Assembly: GCA_033765305.1 (NCBI GenBank)
Contig: JANRID010000009.1
Span: 1 to 50,187, forward strand
Reading direction: 5' to 3'
DNA from: RDXT01 sp033765305
GTDB lineage: Bacteria > Bacteroidota > Bacteroidia > J057
Length of the DNA: 50,187 nucleotides
Made by a program: the position numbers and the translations under genes
The notes under the pieces: model-generated
What the model saw: only the letters and a program-made list of their open reading frames with translations
Told to the model about the DNA's origin: nothing
Databases searched by the model: none
In this document: positions 17,216 through 26,425 of the stretch, piece after piece
Layout: each line of letters begins with the position of its first letter
How positions within the stretch are numbered: the first letter of the stretch is position 1

Positions 17216-20200
17216 ATGACGAATAAAGAACTCTTTACCCTCAACCCCGACGAAAACAACCTGCTCAATGACGGCGTGGTGGAAATCAATACCCGCCGCG
17301 ACGACCAGGGACTGCGGGTCATCCGCCACGAGATCAAGACCTTTGTGTGCGAAGGCGAATACCAGAGAGGCATCTACCGCATCCTCGATACCTACCTCAA
17401 GCACTTTGACCAGCCCAAGCAGCCTGCTGTCTGGGTCAGCGGCTTCTTTGGCAGCGGAAAATCGCACCTCGTCAAGATGCTCAGCTATTTCTGGGAAGAT
17501 TATGGCTTTCCGAACGGAGAAAGCGCCCGGTCGCTCAAGCCGCTTCCGGATGACGTACGGGATCTCTTTGTGGAGCTCGACCGCAAACAAAAACAGTTCG
17601 GCAAGCTGGTCGTCGCGGGCACCCTCAAAGACTTTCCCTCCGCTGACATCCGCTACTCTTTCCTCCAGCTGCTGCTGGGCGCCCTCGGCCTGCCTCCTCA
17701 ATACCACCACTTCAAGTTTGTGTACTGGGCCAGGCAGGAAGGCATCTACGACGAACTCAAAGCCCTGGTCGAATCCAAAGGCAAAAGCTTTGAGAAAGAG
17801 TATGAGAATTTATATGTCTCCACTACCCTGGCTGCCGCAGTGCTGGAGCTGATGCCTTCCTTCGCTGAAAACGAGGCCAAGGTCAAGGAAAACTTCAAGG
17901 TCAATTTCAAACGGATCGAGAACATCAGCCGAGACGGGATGATCTCTACCATCCGGGACGAAATCCTGCCCCTCAAATATGGCGCTCATATCCCCTGCAC
18001 CATCATCGTCCTGGACGAGGTGCAGCAGTTCATCGCCCGCGATGGCAACAAGACCATCGACGTCCAAAATCTGGCCCAGGATCTCTGCAGCAACTTCGAC
18101 GGGCGATTTCTGCTCATCGGCACCGGCCAGAACGCCCTCGCTGAAACTCCAGACCTCCAGCCGCTCCAAGACCGCTTCTCCGTCAAGGTCTCCCTCTCCG
18201 ACACCGACGTCGAAACCGTAACCCGCAAAACCGTCCTGGAAAAAAAAGCTTCGGCCGTCGGCGATCTCAGCAAGCGGCTCGAAGCTTCCATCGGCGAGAT
18301 CAGCCGCAACCTCGCCGGAACTGCCTTTGGATACCGCAGCGAAGACAAGCACACCCTCGCCGCCGACTATCCCATCCTCCCTTCCACCCGCCGCTTCTGG
18401 CGCAAAATCATGGTGAGCATGGACACCGCCGGCACCGCCGGCCTGCTTCGCTCCCAGCTCCGCATCGTAGATGAGAGCGTCAAGCGTGTCAAGGACCTGC
18501 CCATCGGCCACGTCATCCCCGCTGATTTCGTCTTCGAGCAGAAGCAGCAGCAACTCCTCCAAAATGCCCTGCTGCTCAACGAAACCAACAATCTCATCCT
18601 CGAGCGCAAGGCCCAGGGCGGCGATGCCTCCCTCGAAGGCCGCATTCTCAGTGCCGTCTTCCTCATCGATCAGCTGCCCGCCGACCTGCCCGAAGGCCGA
18701 CTCAAGTCCGATGCCGCTACCCTGGCCGACCTCCTTATCGAGGACATCGGCGGTCCCGTCGAGCAGTTCCGCAGCAAGGTCAAGCACCTCGTCGAAAAGC
18801 TCGTCAAAACAGACAAGGTGCTCATGATGGTGGGAGACGAGTATAAGCTCCAGACCAAGGCCGGGACGGAATGGGAACAGACTTTCATCCAGAAGGTGCA
18901 GGAACTGATCGCCAAAGGCGATGACCAGATCCACCGCTTCCGCAAGGAAAAGCTCGCGGCCTTTTTCCGGGAAAAAGCCAAAGCCATCAGCATTCTTCAT
19001 GGCGAATCGAAGGAAAAACGCGATTTCGATATCTACGCCGGAACCGAAGCCCCCGCTGCCGAGAGCAAGCTCAACCTCTGGCTGCGCGACGGCTGGTTCG
19101 AAAACGAAGGCAACGTGATGAACGAAATCCGGGCTGAGGGCCCCGAACGGCCCCTGGCCTATGCCTATGTGTTCAAAAGCCGCGAAGCAGACCTCCGCCA
19201 GGAGATCATCCAGTACCTCGCTGCCGAAGCTACCCTCCAGATCAAAGGCATTCCCTCCACCCCAGAAGGCGAGCAGGCACGCAAAAGCATGGAAACCCGC
19301 CGCAGCATGGCACTGGCTGCCATCGGCGACCTTATCGAGCGCATCGGCGGCGAAGCCGGCATCTTCCTGGCTGGCGGCAACCAGATTGACCGCGGCAACC
19401 TCACCGACAACATCCGCGCCGCCTTCAGCAGCCTCGCCGACCGCCAATTTCCAGCGTTTGCCAAGGCCGACACCCCGGGCTGGGACAAAGCCCTGCGCAA
19501 AGCCGCCGGCGGCGACCCCGACGCCCTCAAACAGGTCAAGTTCAGCGGCGAGCCTAAAGACCATCCCGTCTGCCTGGATATCCTCCGGTTCATCGGCAAG
19601 GAAACCCTCACCGGCAGCAAAATCCGCGAGCGCTTCCGGCAGGCCCCCTACGGCTGGCCTCAGGATGCGATCGACGCCTGCATCCTCATGCTGCGCAACA
19701 CCGATCACCTCTCTACCAGCGAGCCCAGCCTCAGCCAGTCCACCATCGGCAAGGCCAGCTTCAAAAAGGAAATCCATACCCTCTCGGCACCAGATAAAAT
19801 CAAGCTGCGCAAGCTCTACCAGACCGCAGGCGTCTCCTTCAAGCCCAATGAGGAGTTCCCGCCTTCCAATACCTTGCTCGCGCTGCTCAAGGACCTGGCC
19901 GGCAAGGCGTCCGGGCAACCGCCCCTTCCCCCCGCCATCGGCACCGCTTTTCTCAAAGACATCGAAAATCTCGACGGCAACGAACGTCTCCTGCGCATCC
20001 TCGACGAGGAGGCCGACCTGATGGCCAAATTCCAGGACTGGACCCGGCAGGCCGCCCTCGCTGCCCAGCGCCTCCCCAACTGGCGGCTGCTCGAAGAACT
20101 TGCCGCCTTTGCCACCGGATATCCCGATGGCGAGGCCCTCGCCGCCGAGGTGGATGCCATCCGCGACGACCGCCTCCTCCTCCATGACCCTGACCTCGTG

Positions 20201-20647
20201 GAGCCGCTCCTGCACCGGGCCACGGAACTGCTCGGCGACAAAGTGATGGCTTTCGCTGCTGAATACAACCGCATCTGGCAGACAGAAATGGCTGATCTTC
20301 AGACGAATGTCTATTTTTTGCAGCTTAGCCCGGAGCAAAAGCACGCCATTCTCGCCCGACACAGCATCCTGAAGGAAAAGGAAGTCAGGCGGCTCAGCGC
20401 GCACGAGTTGTCCAACGCGCTCTCCCGCCAGCCGCTGCACAGCTGGAAAGACGCCATCTCGGCCCTGCCTCCGCGCTTTCAGGCCGCGCTCGCCGACGCC
20501 GTGCGCCTCGCCGAGCCCCAGGCTGCCACCTACGCCCTGCCCCGCAAGACCCTCAGCAGCCCAGCCGAGATCGAAGCCTATCTGGCCGAGCTGCGCACCC
20601 AGCTGCAGGCCCTGCTGCAAGCGGCAAAGTCTGTCATTCTGAAGTGA
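17216..20647 (+). CDS. brxC: BREX P-loop ATPase BrxC
   Basis: BrxC (PglY in older naming) is the large ATPase of BREX and is essential for phage resistance. This 1143-residue protein begins with the standard TNKELFTLNPDENNLLNDGV region. It has a Walker A at about residues 75-84 (SGFFGSGKSH) and a Walker B at about 262-270 (TIIVLDEVQQFI). Long helical regions follow to the C-terminus. The length is near the usual 1150-1200 residues. GC content is as high as in the chromosomal flanks. The long antisense open frame across it (about 17810-20620) is a shadow of codon bias. No broken motif was seen. Confidence 0.96.
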   Translation: MTNKELFTLNPDENNLLNDGVVEINTRRDDQGLRVIRHEIKTFVCEGEYQRGIYRILDTYLKHFDQPKQPAVWVSGFFGSGKSHLVKMLSYFWEDYGFPNGESARSLKPLPDDVRDLFVELDRKQKQFGKLVVAGTLKDFPSADIRYSFLQLLLGALGLPPQYHHFKFVYWARQEGIYDELKALVESKGKSFEKEYENLYVSTTLAAAVLELMPSFAENEAKVKENFKVNFKRIENISRDGMISTIRDEILPLKYGAHIPCTIIVLDEVQQFIARDGNKTIDVQNLAQDLCSNFDGRFLLIGTGQNALAETPDLQPLQDRFSVKVSLSDTDVETVTRKTVLEKKASAVGDLSKRLEASIGEISRNLAGTAFGYRSEDKHTLAADYPILPSTRRFWRKIMVSMDTAGTAGLLRSQLRIVDESVKRVKDLPIGHVIPADFVFEQKQQQLLQNALLLNETNNLILERKAQGGDASLEGRILSAVFLIDQLPADLPEGRLKSDAATLADLLIEDIGGPVEQFRSKVKHLVEKLVKTDKVLMMVGDEYKLQTKAGTEWEQTFIQKVQELIAKGDDQIHRFRKEKLAAFFREKAKAISILHGESKEKRDFDIYAGTEAPAAESKLNLWLRDGWFENEGNVMNEIRAEGPERPLAYAYVFKSREADLRQEIIQYLAAEATLQIKGIPSTPEGEQARKSMETRRSMALAAIGDLIERIGGEAGIFLAGGNQIDRGNLTDNIRAAFSSLADRQFPAFAKADTPGWDKALRKAAGGDPDALKQVKFSGEPKDHPVCLDILRFIGKETLTGSKIRERFRQAPYGWPQDAIDACILMLRNTDHLSTSEPSLSQSTIGKASFKKEIHTLSAPDKIKLRKLYQTAGVSFKPNEEFPPSNTLLALLKDLAGKASGQPPLPPAIGTAFLKDIENLDGNERLLRILDEEADLMAKFQDWTRQAALAAQRLPNWRLLEELAAFATGYPDGEALAAEVDAIRDDRLLLHDPDLVEPLLHRATELLGDKVMAFAAEYNRIWQTEMADLQTNVYFLQLSPEQKHAILARHSILKEKEVRRLSAHELSNALSRQPLHSWKDAISALPPRFQAALADAVRLAEPQAATYALPRKTLSSPAEIEAYLAELRTQLQALLQAAKSVILK

Positions 20648-20692
20648 AGGTTCGTCTTGTGATCTTCAGCCATCTTGTCATCTGCCCGTACG

Positions 20693-23600
20693 ATGCCTAT
20701 CCTCTCTTCTGCGCAGCGAAAAGCCCTTGAAAAAACCGTCATCCAGGCCCGCAGCCTGGCCGAAACCGGTGCCGCCAACGCTCTCCGGGCCCTGGCCGTG
20801 GACCACCACGAGCCCTTTGCCCACATGGACCCCAAGGCCCGCGAGCTGCGCAACCGCCTCCGCGCCAAGGGCCGCGAAGCCGGCGACCAGCGCCACGAAA
20901 CCGGACGGCAGGAAATCCAGCTGCTCAGCTACGAGCTCGCCTACGAGTTCTGGCACAAGATGCTCTTTGCCCGCTTTCTGGAGGCCAATGGCCTGCTTAT
21001 GCACCCCGACGGCGTGGCCGTCTCGCTCGACGACTGCCAGGAACTCGCCCCCGCCGAAGGCTTTGCCGATAAATGGGACATCGCCACGGCCTATGCCTCG
21101 CGCATGCTGCCGGCCATTTTCCGGCCCGACGACCCCCTCATGCAACTGCGATTCGCCACCGAAGACCGCATTGCCCTTGAAAAACTGCTCGACGCCCTCG
21201 AACCGGCCATCTTCACCGCCGACGACAGCCTCGGCTGGACCTACCAGTTCTGGCAGAGCGAAGCCAAGGACGCCATCAACAAAAGCGGCGACAAAATCGA
21301 CGGCAGCCGCCTGCCCGCCGTGACCCAGCTCTTTACCGAGCCCTACATGGTGCATTTTCTCATCGATAACACCCTCGGGGCGTGGTGGGTGAGCCGCCAC
21401 CCCGGCACGCAGCCGCCCGTGGACTTTGCCTACCTGCGCCTGAACGACAACGGCACGCCGGCGGCAGGCCGCTACGAGGGCTGGCCCGAGCGCACCGCCG
21501 AAGTCACCGTTCTGGACCCCTGCATGGGCTCGGGCCACTTTATCGCCACGATTTTTCCTGTCCTCGCGCGGCTGCGCATGCACGAGGAGGGCCTGAGCCC
21601 GGCTGAGGCCACCGACCGCGTGCTTAGCGACAACCTGCACGGCCTGGAGCTCGACCCCCGCTGCACACAGATCGCCGCCTTTAACCTCGCCCTCACAGCC
21701 TGGAAATTTTGCGGCACATACCGCGAATTGCCCGACCTGCAGCTTGCATGCAGCGGAGTGGCCCCCAGGGGTAAGGCCAAAGACTGGGCAGCCCTTGGCG
21801 GCGACGAGCCCGAAATGCAGCAGGGCATGTCTTTGCTGTTTTTATTGTTTCAGAATGCGCCCGAACTCGGCAGCCTGCTCGACCCCGGCACGGTGCTGAA
21901 CGGCCACATTGCCCCCCGGCCCGAGGCCCTGATCCCGGCGCTGGAAAGGGCCATAGCCCGGGAGCGCAATGCCGAAGAGCGGCAGCGCGGTGTGGTGGCA
22001 TTGGGAGTGGCGAGTGCCGCCAAACTGCTTGCCCAAAAATATGTGCTCCAGATCACCAATGTGCCGTATTTGTCGAGGGGGAAGCAGGATGAGAAAATAC
22101 GGGCCTTCTGCGAAGAGTATTTTCCTGATTCAAAATCTGAGTTGGCGAATGTTTTTTTTGATCGCATGCTCGCGATGAACCATCAAGGAGGAACCTCCTG
22201 CACAGTAATGCCTCAGAACTGGTTGTTCCTCACCTCTTACTCAAAACTGAGGAAGAGATTACTAAAGGAATTTACATGGAACTTCATCGCTAAACTAGGA
22301 GAGCATGCTTTTGAAAGCCCGGCTGCAGCGGGTGCATTTGCTTCTATGGCAATTCTCTCCAAAGAAAGGGCCATTGAGAGCCGAATTTTCGCCGCGATTG
22401 ATGTCTCCAATCAACGAAATGAGGCTCCAATTTACTCGGAAGAAAAAGCTTCGCTATTAAGAACAAAACCCCTCCAGCCCGTGGACCAGGCCCGGCAGTT
22501 GGAGAACCCGGATGCAAGGGTGGTGCTGGGGGAGGTGAGGGAACTGGAGTTATTGGAGAAATATTCTGAAGCTTTAGTAGGAATGCAAACCAGTGATGAT
22601 CCAAGATTCATCATTCGTTTTTGGGAGATTACCCCAGTTATCAAGGCAATCTGGGAATTTTTACAAGGAACCCCCGAGGCATTTTCAATTTTTGATGGAG
22701 GCTCCTACCTAGTTCGATGGGAAGAAGGTAAAGGTGTACTTCTCTCACTAGAAACTGCATATCCAACAAAAGGTCTTAAAGCTGTAGGGAAAAAAGGTAT
22801 TGCAATACACAGAATGGGATCGGTCATTCCTTATCATTTTAACGAGGAACGATTTCATCAAAATGTTGCTGTAATTCTCCCTCACAACCCCACCCACCTT
22901 CCTGCCATCTGGGCCTTTTGCTCCTCCCCGCAATTCAATGAAGAGGTCCGGAAAATCGATCAATCCCTGAAAGTCACCAATGCCACCCTTGGCCGGGTCC
23001 CCTTCGACCTCGCGTACTGGCAAAAAGTAGCTGCCGAACAATACCCCGGGGGTCTGCCGCAGCCCTACAGCGAGGACCCCACGCAGTGGCTGTTCCACGG
23101 GCACCCGCAGGGCAGCGAGGCCCCGCTGCAGGTGGCCCTGGCCCGGCTGCTGGGCTACCGCTGGCCCGCTGAAAGCGACCCCGATATGGAGCTGGCCCCC
23201 GAAGCCCGGCAGAAAATCGCCGCCATCGCGGCCTTCAATCATCTCAGCGACCAGGACGGTATCGTGTGCATCCCCTCTGTGAACGGCGAGGCCCCCGCCG
23301 CCGAGCGCCTGCGCGCTTACCTCGCCGCCGTGTGGGGCGATGCCTGGACCCCCCACAGCCTCGATCAGTTGCTCGCCGCCGAAGGCAGCCGCCAATCGGG
23401 CCTCGAAGCCTGGCTGCGCGACAGCTTTTTTGCCGAGCACTGCAAGCGCTTTCAGAACCGCCCCTTTCTCTGGCACATCTGGGATGGCCGCAAAGACGGC
23501 TTCAGCGCCCTCGTCAACTACCACCGCCTCGACCGCAAAACCCTGCAAACCCTGATCTACACCTACCTCGGCGACTGGATCCGGCAGTGCGAAGCCAAGG

Positions 23601-23941
23601 TGAAGCGCGGCGACAGCGGTGCCGACGGCCTGCTGCTGGCCGCCAGCCAGCTCAAAGACAAGCTCCTGCTGATCCTCGAAGGCGAGCCGCCCTACGACAT
23701 CTTCGTGCGCTGGAAGCCCCTCGCCGAGCAGCCCCTCGGCTGGGACCCCGACCTCAACGACGGCGTGCGCCTCAATATCCGTCCCTTCGTGGAAGCGGGC
23801 ATCCTGCGCAAGCCCTTCAACATCAAGTGGGGCGTGGACCGCGGCAAAAACCCGCCCGGCGCCCCCTGGGGCGAAGTGCGGGATAATGACTTGCATCTGG
23901 GGTTGGAGGAGAAGCGGAGGGGGAGGAATGATTCAATTTAG
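20693..23941 (+). CDS. pglX: BREX adenine-specific DNA methyltransferase PglX
   Basis: PglX methylates adenine in a non-palindromic host site so that BREX can tell self from phage DNA. This 1082-residue protein has an N-terminal helical domain, the SAM-binding motif I as LDPCMGSGHF (about residues 272-281), the LHGLELDPRCTQIAAFNLAL region, and the catalytic motif IV as NVPYL at 456-460 in place of the common NPPY. The specificity segment (about residues 460-760) is AT-rich compared with both ends of the gene. The start at 20693 (MPILSSAQRKALEK) is the first ATG; a TTG lies six codons upstream. It follows brxC by 45 bp. Cargo genes follow before pglZ. Confidence 0.95.
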   Translation: MPILSSAQRKALEKTVIQARSLAETGAANALRALAVDHHEPFAHMDPKARELRNRLRAKGREAGDQRHETGRQEIQLLSYELAYEFWHKMLFARFLEANGLLMHPDGVAVSLDDCQELAPAEGFADKWDIATAYASRMLPAIFRPDDPLMQLRFATEDRIALEKLLDALEPAIFTADDSLGWTYQFWQSEAKDAINKSGDKIDGSRLPAVTQLFTEPYMVHFLIDNTLGAWWVSRHPGTQPPVDFAYLRLNDNGTPAAGRYEGWPERTAEVTVLDPCMGSGHFIATIFPVLARLRMHEEGLSPAEATDRVLSDNLHGLELDPRCTQIAAFNLALTAWKFCGTYRELPDLQLACSGVAPRGKAKDWAALGGDEPEMQQGMSLLFLLFQNAPELGSLLDPGTVLNGHIAPRPEALIPALERAIARERNAEERQRGVVALGVASAAKLLAQKYVLQITNVPYLSRGKQDEKIRAFCEEYFPDSKSELANVFFDRMLAMNHQGGTSCTVMPQNWLFLTSYSKLRKRLLKEFTWNFIAKLGEHAFESPAAAGAFASMAILSKERAIESRIFAAIDVSNQRNEAPIYSEEKASLLRTKPLQPVDQARQLENPDARVVLGEVRELELLEKYSEALVGMQTSDDPRFIIRFWEITPVIKAIWEFLQGTPEAFSIFDGGSYLVRWEEGKGVLLSLETAYPTKGLKAVGKKGIAIHRMGSVIPYHFNEERFHQNVAVILPHNPTHLPAIWAFCSSPQFNEEVRKIDQSLKVTNATLGRVPFDLAYWQKVAAEQYPGGLPQPYSEDPTQWLFHGHPQGSEAPLQVALARLLGYRWPAESDPDMELAPEARQKIAAIAAFNHLSDQDGIVCIPSVNGEAPAAERLRAYLAAVWGDAWTPHSLDQLLAAEGSRQSGLEAWLRDSFFAEHCKRFQNRPFLWHIWDGRKDGFSALVNYHRLDRKTLQTLIYTYLGDWIRQCEAKVKRGDSGADGLLLAASQLKDKLLLILEGEPPYDIFVRWKPLAEQPLGWDPDLNDGVRLNIRPFVEAGILRKPFNIKWGVDRGKNPPGAPWGEVRDNDLHLGLEEKRRGRNDSI

Positions 23942-23964
23942 GATTTAACTGCTAACCTTCAGTT

Positions 23965-24251
23965 ATGGCAAAATCTAGAAGCCAGTACTTACTGGAAAAA
24001 TCCGTTCAAGCGGCCCTATCCGCTATAGAAATCTACAACAAGCCCGATTTCAAATACCGGGAAGAGAGCTTTTCCATTCTCATGGTCAACGCATGGGAGT
24101 TGCTGCTGAAGGCGCGTACTCTTCGATTTTGAGGCGTTGAAAAAGACGCAAGGCTTTGTGGATCTTGATTAGCAACCCCAAAGTGCAGAAGAAGCGGTTT
24201 TACAGCACAAACATTCTGAAAGAGTTTGATAAGCATTACGAGAAAAAATAA
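23965..24251 (+). pseudogene. Decayed DUF3644 gene, internally deleted
   Basis: An ATG 23 bp after pglX opens a frame of 55 codons that matches the N-terminus of DUF3644 proteins (RSQYLLEKSVQAALSAIEIY and YREESF-ILMVNAWELLLKA). It runs into TGA at 24130. A second frame from about 24167 reads ISNPKVQKKRFYSTNILKEF and then DKHYEKK before TAA at 24251, which looks like the tail of the same protein. The middle of the gene is missing. DUF3644 is, as I recall, grouped with HEPN-like toxin domains in defence loci. A second remnant of the same family lies at 28391. Confidence 0.8.
24017..24072 (+). repeat. 56-bp direct repeat, copy 1
   Basis: These 56 bases are identical to 28443-28498 in the same orientation. 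The bases on either side differ clearly between the copies. Both lie within the N-terminal part of DUF3644 remnants and bracket the intact AbiL pair and the nuclease-like gene. Confidence 0.95.
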
Positions 24252-24339
24252 AAATAAGGCCTTCATCCAGAGGTTACAGAGGATGCATCTAAAGCATTCA
24301 CAAAAAAACCATTGGAATTTCAAAAAATAATTTATATAT

Positions 24340-24358
24340 TTTGAGAATATTTCTCAAA
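24340..24358. promoter_or_regulatory. Operator-like inverted repeat upstream of the AbiLi ATPase
   Basis: A perfect 8-bp inverted repeat with a 3-bp spacer (TTTGAGAA-TAT-TTCTCAAA) sits 11 bp before the ATPase start in a strongly AT-rich spacer. It may bind a dimeric regulator or act as an RNA hairpin covering the translation start. It suggests that the cargo pair has its own promoter inside the BREX operon. Confidence 0.55.
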
Positions 24359-24369
24359 TATTACGCAAA

Positions 24370-25695
24370 ATGCTCCTCGAATTCTCCGTCGCGAACTTCC
24401 TCTCCATCAAGGAGCGCCTCACCCTGAGCCTGGAAGCTGGGGGGATCAGCGAGTATCCTGAGAATACCTTCACCCTTTTCCGCGGGAAGTCCGACAGCCA
24501 GACCCTGCTGCGCAGCGCCGTACTCTACGGTGCCAATGGCAGCGGAAAATCCAATGTGCTCAAGGCCATTAGCGTGATGGACTACTTCATCCGGCAGTCT
24601 GCCAGGATGGGTTCCACCGATCAGTTTGAGGAACTCACGCCCTACCTGCTCAGCCCGGAGACCGAGCAAGCCCCTAGCTTTTTTGAGATCGTCTTTTTCC
24701 ACGAGGGCTACCGATACCGCTATGGCTTTGAGCTGACCCGCGATCGGGTCCATACCGAGTGGCTGTTTCGCAGCCAGGTCAAGGCCGAGAAGATGCTCTT
24801 CATCCGCGATGGCGAGGCCATCGAGCTAGGCGCGGCTTTCAAGGAGGGCGAAAGACTGGAGGAGAAGACCCGCCCCAACGGACTCTTCCTGGCGGTCGTG
24901 GACCAATTCAACGGCGAAATCGCCAAGTCCATCATGGCCTGGTTTCGTCGTCTCAACAGCATTTCGGGCTTGAAGCATGAGCCCTACCGGGTAGGTGCCT
25001 TTCGCTTGCTGAAAGACCCGACGCACCGGAAAGCCTTATTGAGTTTCATCGACAGGCTCGACCTGGGCTTTGATGAGGTGCAGGTGCTGGAGGAAGCCTT
25101 CGATGCCAGCCATCTGCCCAGCGACTTGCCGCCAGAGCTACGCAAGCAAGTATTGGAAAAACTAAAGGACGGCATATCGCTGGAGTTTCGGACGCGGCAC
25201 CACCGCTACGACGAACGCGGCCAGCGCGTGGGCGAGGTCTATTTCGATCTCGACGAGCAGGAGTCTTCGGGCACGCGCAAGCTCTTCGACCTGCTGGGGC
25301 CATTTTTTGATACCCTCCTGCACGGCGGGGCATTGGTCGCAGATGAGCTGGATGCCAAGCTACACCCCCTGCTCACCAAGGCATTGGTGGACCTCTTCCA
25401 CTCCCCGGAGACCAATCCTAAGCAGGCGCAATTGATTTTTGCCACCCACGACACCAACCTGCTTTCTTACGGCTGCTTTCGCCGGGATCAGATCTACTTC
25501 ACCGAAAAAAACCGTCAGGGAGCCACCGATCTCTATTCGCTGCTGGAATACCGCGAAGAGGGGGAGACCATCCGCAAGGATCGCAGCTTCGAAAAAGACT
25601 ACATCGAAGGCCGCTATGGCGCTATTCCTTACCTGGGCAACCTCAATGAACTCTTCCGATCATGGCCAAGCGAGCAAAAGTCGGTAACAGCGTAA
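24370..25695 (+). CDS. AbiLi/RloA-type AAA ATPase
   Basis: This 441-residue ABC-like AAA ATPase has an N-terminal MLLEFSVANFLSIKE strand and a Walker A GANGSGKSN at about residues 54-62. It also has a signature-like ESSGTRKLFDLL, a Walker B LVADELDAKLHP at about 322-333, and the switch histidine in FATHD at about 355-359. This is the layout of the ATPase half of two-gene abortive infection systems of the AbiL (AbiLi) and RloA type, which sense phage and control a partner nuclease-like protein. The next gene, an RloB/TOPRIM protein, overlaps it by 34 bp, which strongly supports the pair. The gene lies in the pglX-pglZ cargo slot with its own AT-rich upstream region. Confidence 0.88.
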   Translation: MLLEFSVANFLSIKERLTLSLEAGGISEYPENTFTLFRGKSDSQTLLRSAVLYGANGSGKSNVLKAISVMDYFIRQSARMGSTDQFEELTPYLLSPETEQAPSFFEIVFFHEGYRYRYGFELTRDRVHTEWLFRSQVKAEKMLFIRDGEAIELGAAFKEGERLEEKTRPNGLFLAVVDQFNGEIAKSIMAWFRRLNSISGLKHEPYRVGAFRLLKDPTHRKALLSFIDRLDLGFDEVQVLEEAFDASHLPSDLPPELRKQVLEKLKDGISLEFRTRHHRYDERGQRVGEVYFDLDEQESSGTRKLFDLLGPFFDTLLHGGALVADELDAKLHPLLTKALVDLFHSPETNPKQAQLIFATHDTNLLSYGCFRRDQIYFTEKNRQGATDLYSLLEYREEGETIRKDRSFEKDYIEGRYGAIPYLGNLNELFRSWPSEQKSVTA

Positions 25696-26354
25696 AAAAG
25701 CGCTTTGCTCGAAAAGAGCAGCAACGCAAACAGGCCATTCGGTCTATCCGGCAGTATGTCCTCATCGTCTGTGAAGGGGAGCAGACCGAACCCAACTACT
25801 TCGAAAGCTTCAAGACGGACTTGCCTCGGGGTGTACTGGACAACAACCGCATCGAGATCGAAGGCGAAGGAAAAAATACCCTCAGCCTCATTGACGAGGT
25901 CGTCAAGCTGCGCAACCGCCGGGAGCGCGAAGTGGGGCGCAAATTTGACCAGACCTGGGCCGTCTTCGACAAAGACGATTTTCCCGCCCAGAACTTCAAC
26001 AATGCCATCTTCAAGGCGGCAGCTACACAGCCCCTGATCCAATGCGCCTGGACCAACGAGGCCTTCGAATTGTGGTACTGCCTGCATTTTTGCTACATTC
26101 AACATGCCATGCCCCGGGAGGACTACGCTGCGCGCATCTCGGAGGAGCTGAGCAAGCGAATGGGGCAGCCCTTTACCTACCAGAAAAACGATCCGGGCAT
26201 GTATGCCCTCCTGCGCGCATATGGAAACAGGCGGCAAGCTCAGGCCTGGGCCATTCAACTGGAAACGTCACATGGTGAAACCCCAAACTACGCCGATCAA
26301 AACCCTTGCACTAAGATGCATCACTTGGTGAATGCGTTGGAGGATTTGCGTTAA
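25662..26354 (+). CDS. RloB-family TOPRIM protein (AbiLii-type)
   Basis: The 230-residue product matches the RloB family, which carries a TOPRIM-like catalytic fold and is the effector partner of AbiLi-type ATPases. The N-terminus is basic (KRAKVGNSVKKRFARKEQQR). The first acidic motif is VCEGEQTEPNYFESF with the family glutamate, the second is WAVFDKDDF with paired aspartates at about residue 101. The region TNEAFELWYCLHF is the conserved central RloB segment. The start lies inside the end of the ATPase gene, giving translational coupling. Cleavage activity and target (tRNA or DNA) are not established here. Confidence 0.88.
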   Translation: MAKRAKVGNSVKKRFARKEQQRKQAIRSIRQYVLIVCEGEQTEPNYFESFKTDLPRGVLDNNRIEIEGEGKNTLSLIDEVVKLRNRREREVGRKFDQTWAVFDKDDFPAQNFNNAIFKAAATQPLIQCAWTNEAFELWYCLHFCYIQHAMPREDYAARISEELSKRMGQPFTYQKNDPGMYALLRAYGNRRQAQAWAIQLETSHGETPNYADQNPCTKMHHLVNALEDLR

Positions 26355-26397
26355 GAAAATTCTCTCTCTTCATGGCCGCGACTTGTCCTCTCTCGTA

Positions 26398-26411
26398 AGA
26401 TCACTTGATCT
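26398..26411. promoter_or_regulatory. Short inverted repeat upstream of the nuclease-like gene
   Basis: AGATCA-CT-TGATCT forms a perfect 6-2-6 inverted repeat that ends 14 bp before the ATG at 26426. It could be an operator for this gene, but a repeat this short can occur by chance. Confidence 0.3.
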
Positions 26412-26425
26412 ATAATCTGAGCAGA

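Noticed and set aside
17810..20620. 936-codon open frame antisense to brxC
   Set aside because: It is a shadow of GC-rich codon use in brxC. The translation has no domain logic, while the sense frame is a full BrxC.
24361..24369. TTACGCAAA shared between the AbiLi upstream region and the AAA+/HTH promoter
   Set aside because: A single shared 9-mer in 50 kb is expected by chance at about this rate, and the AbiLi region has its own different palindrome.
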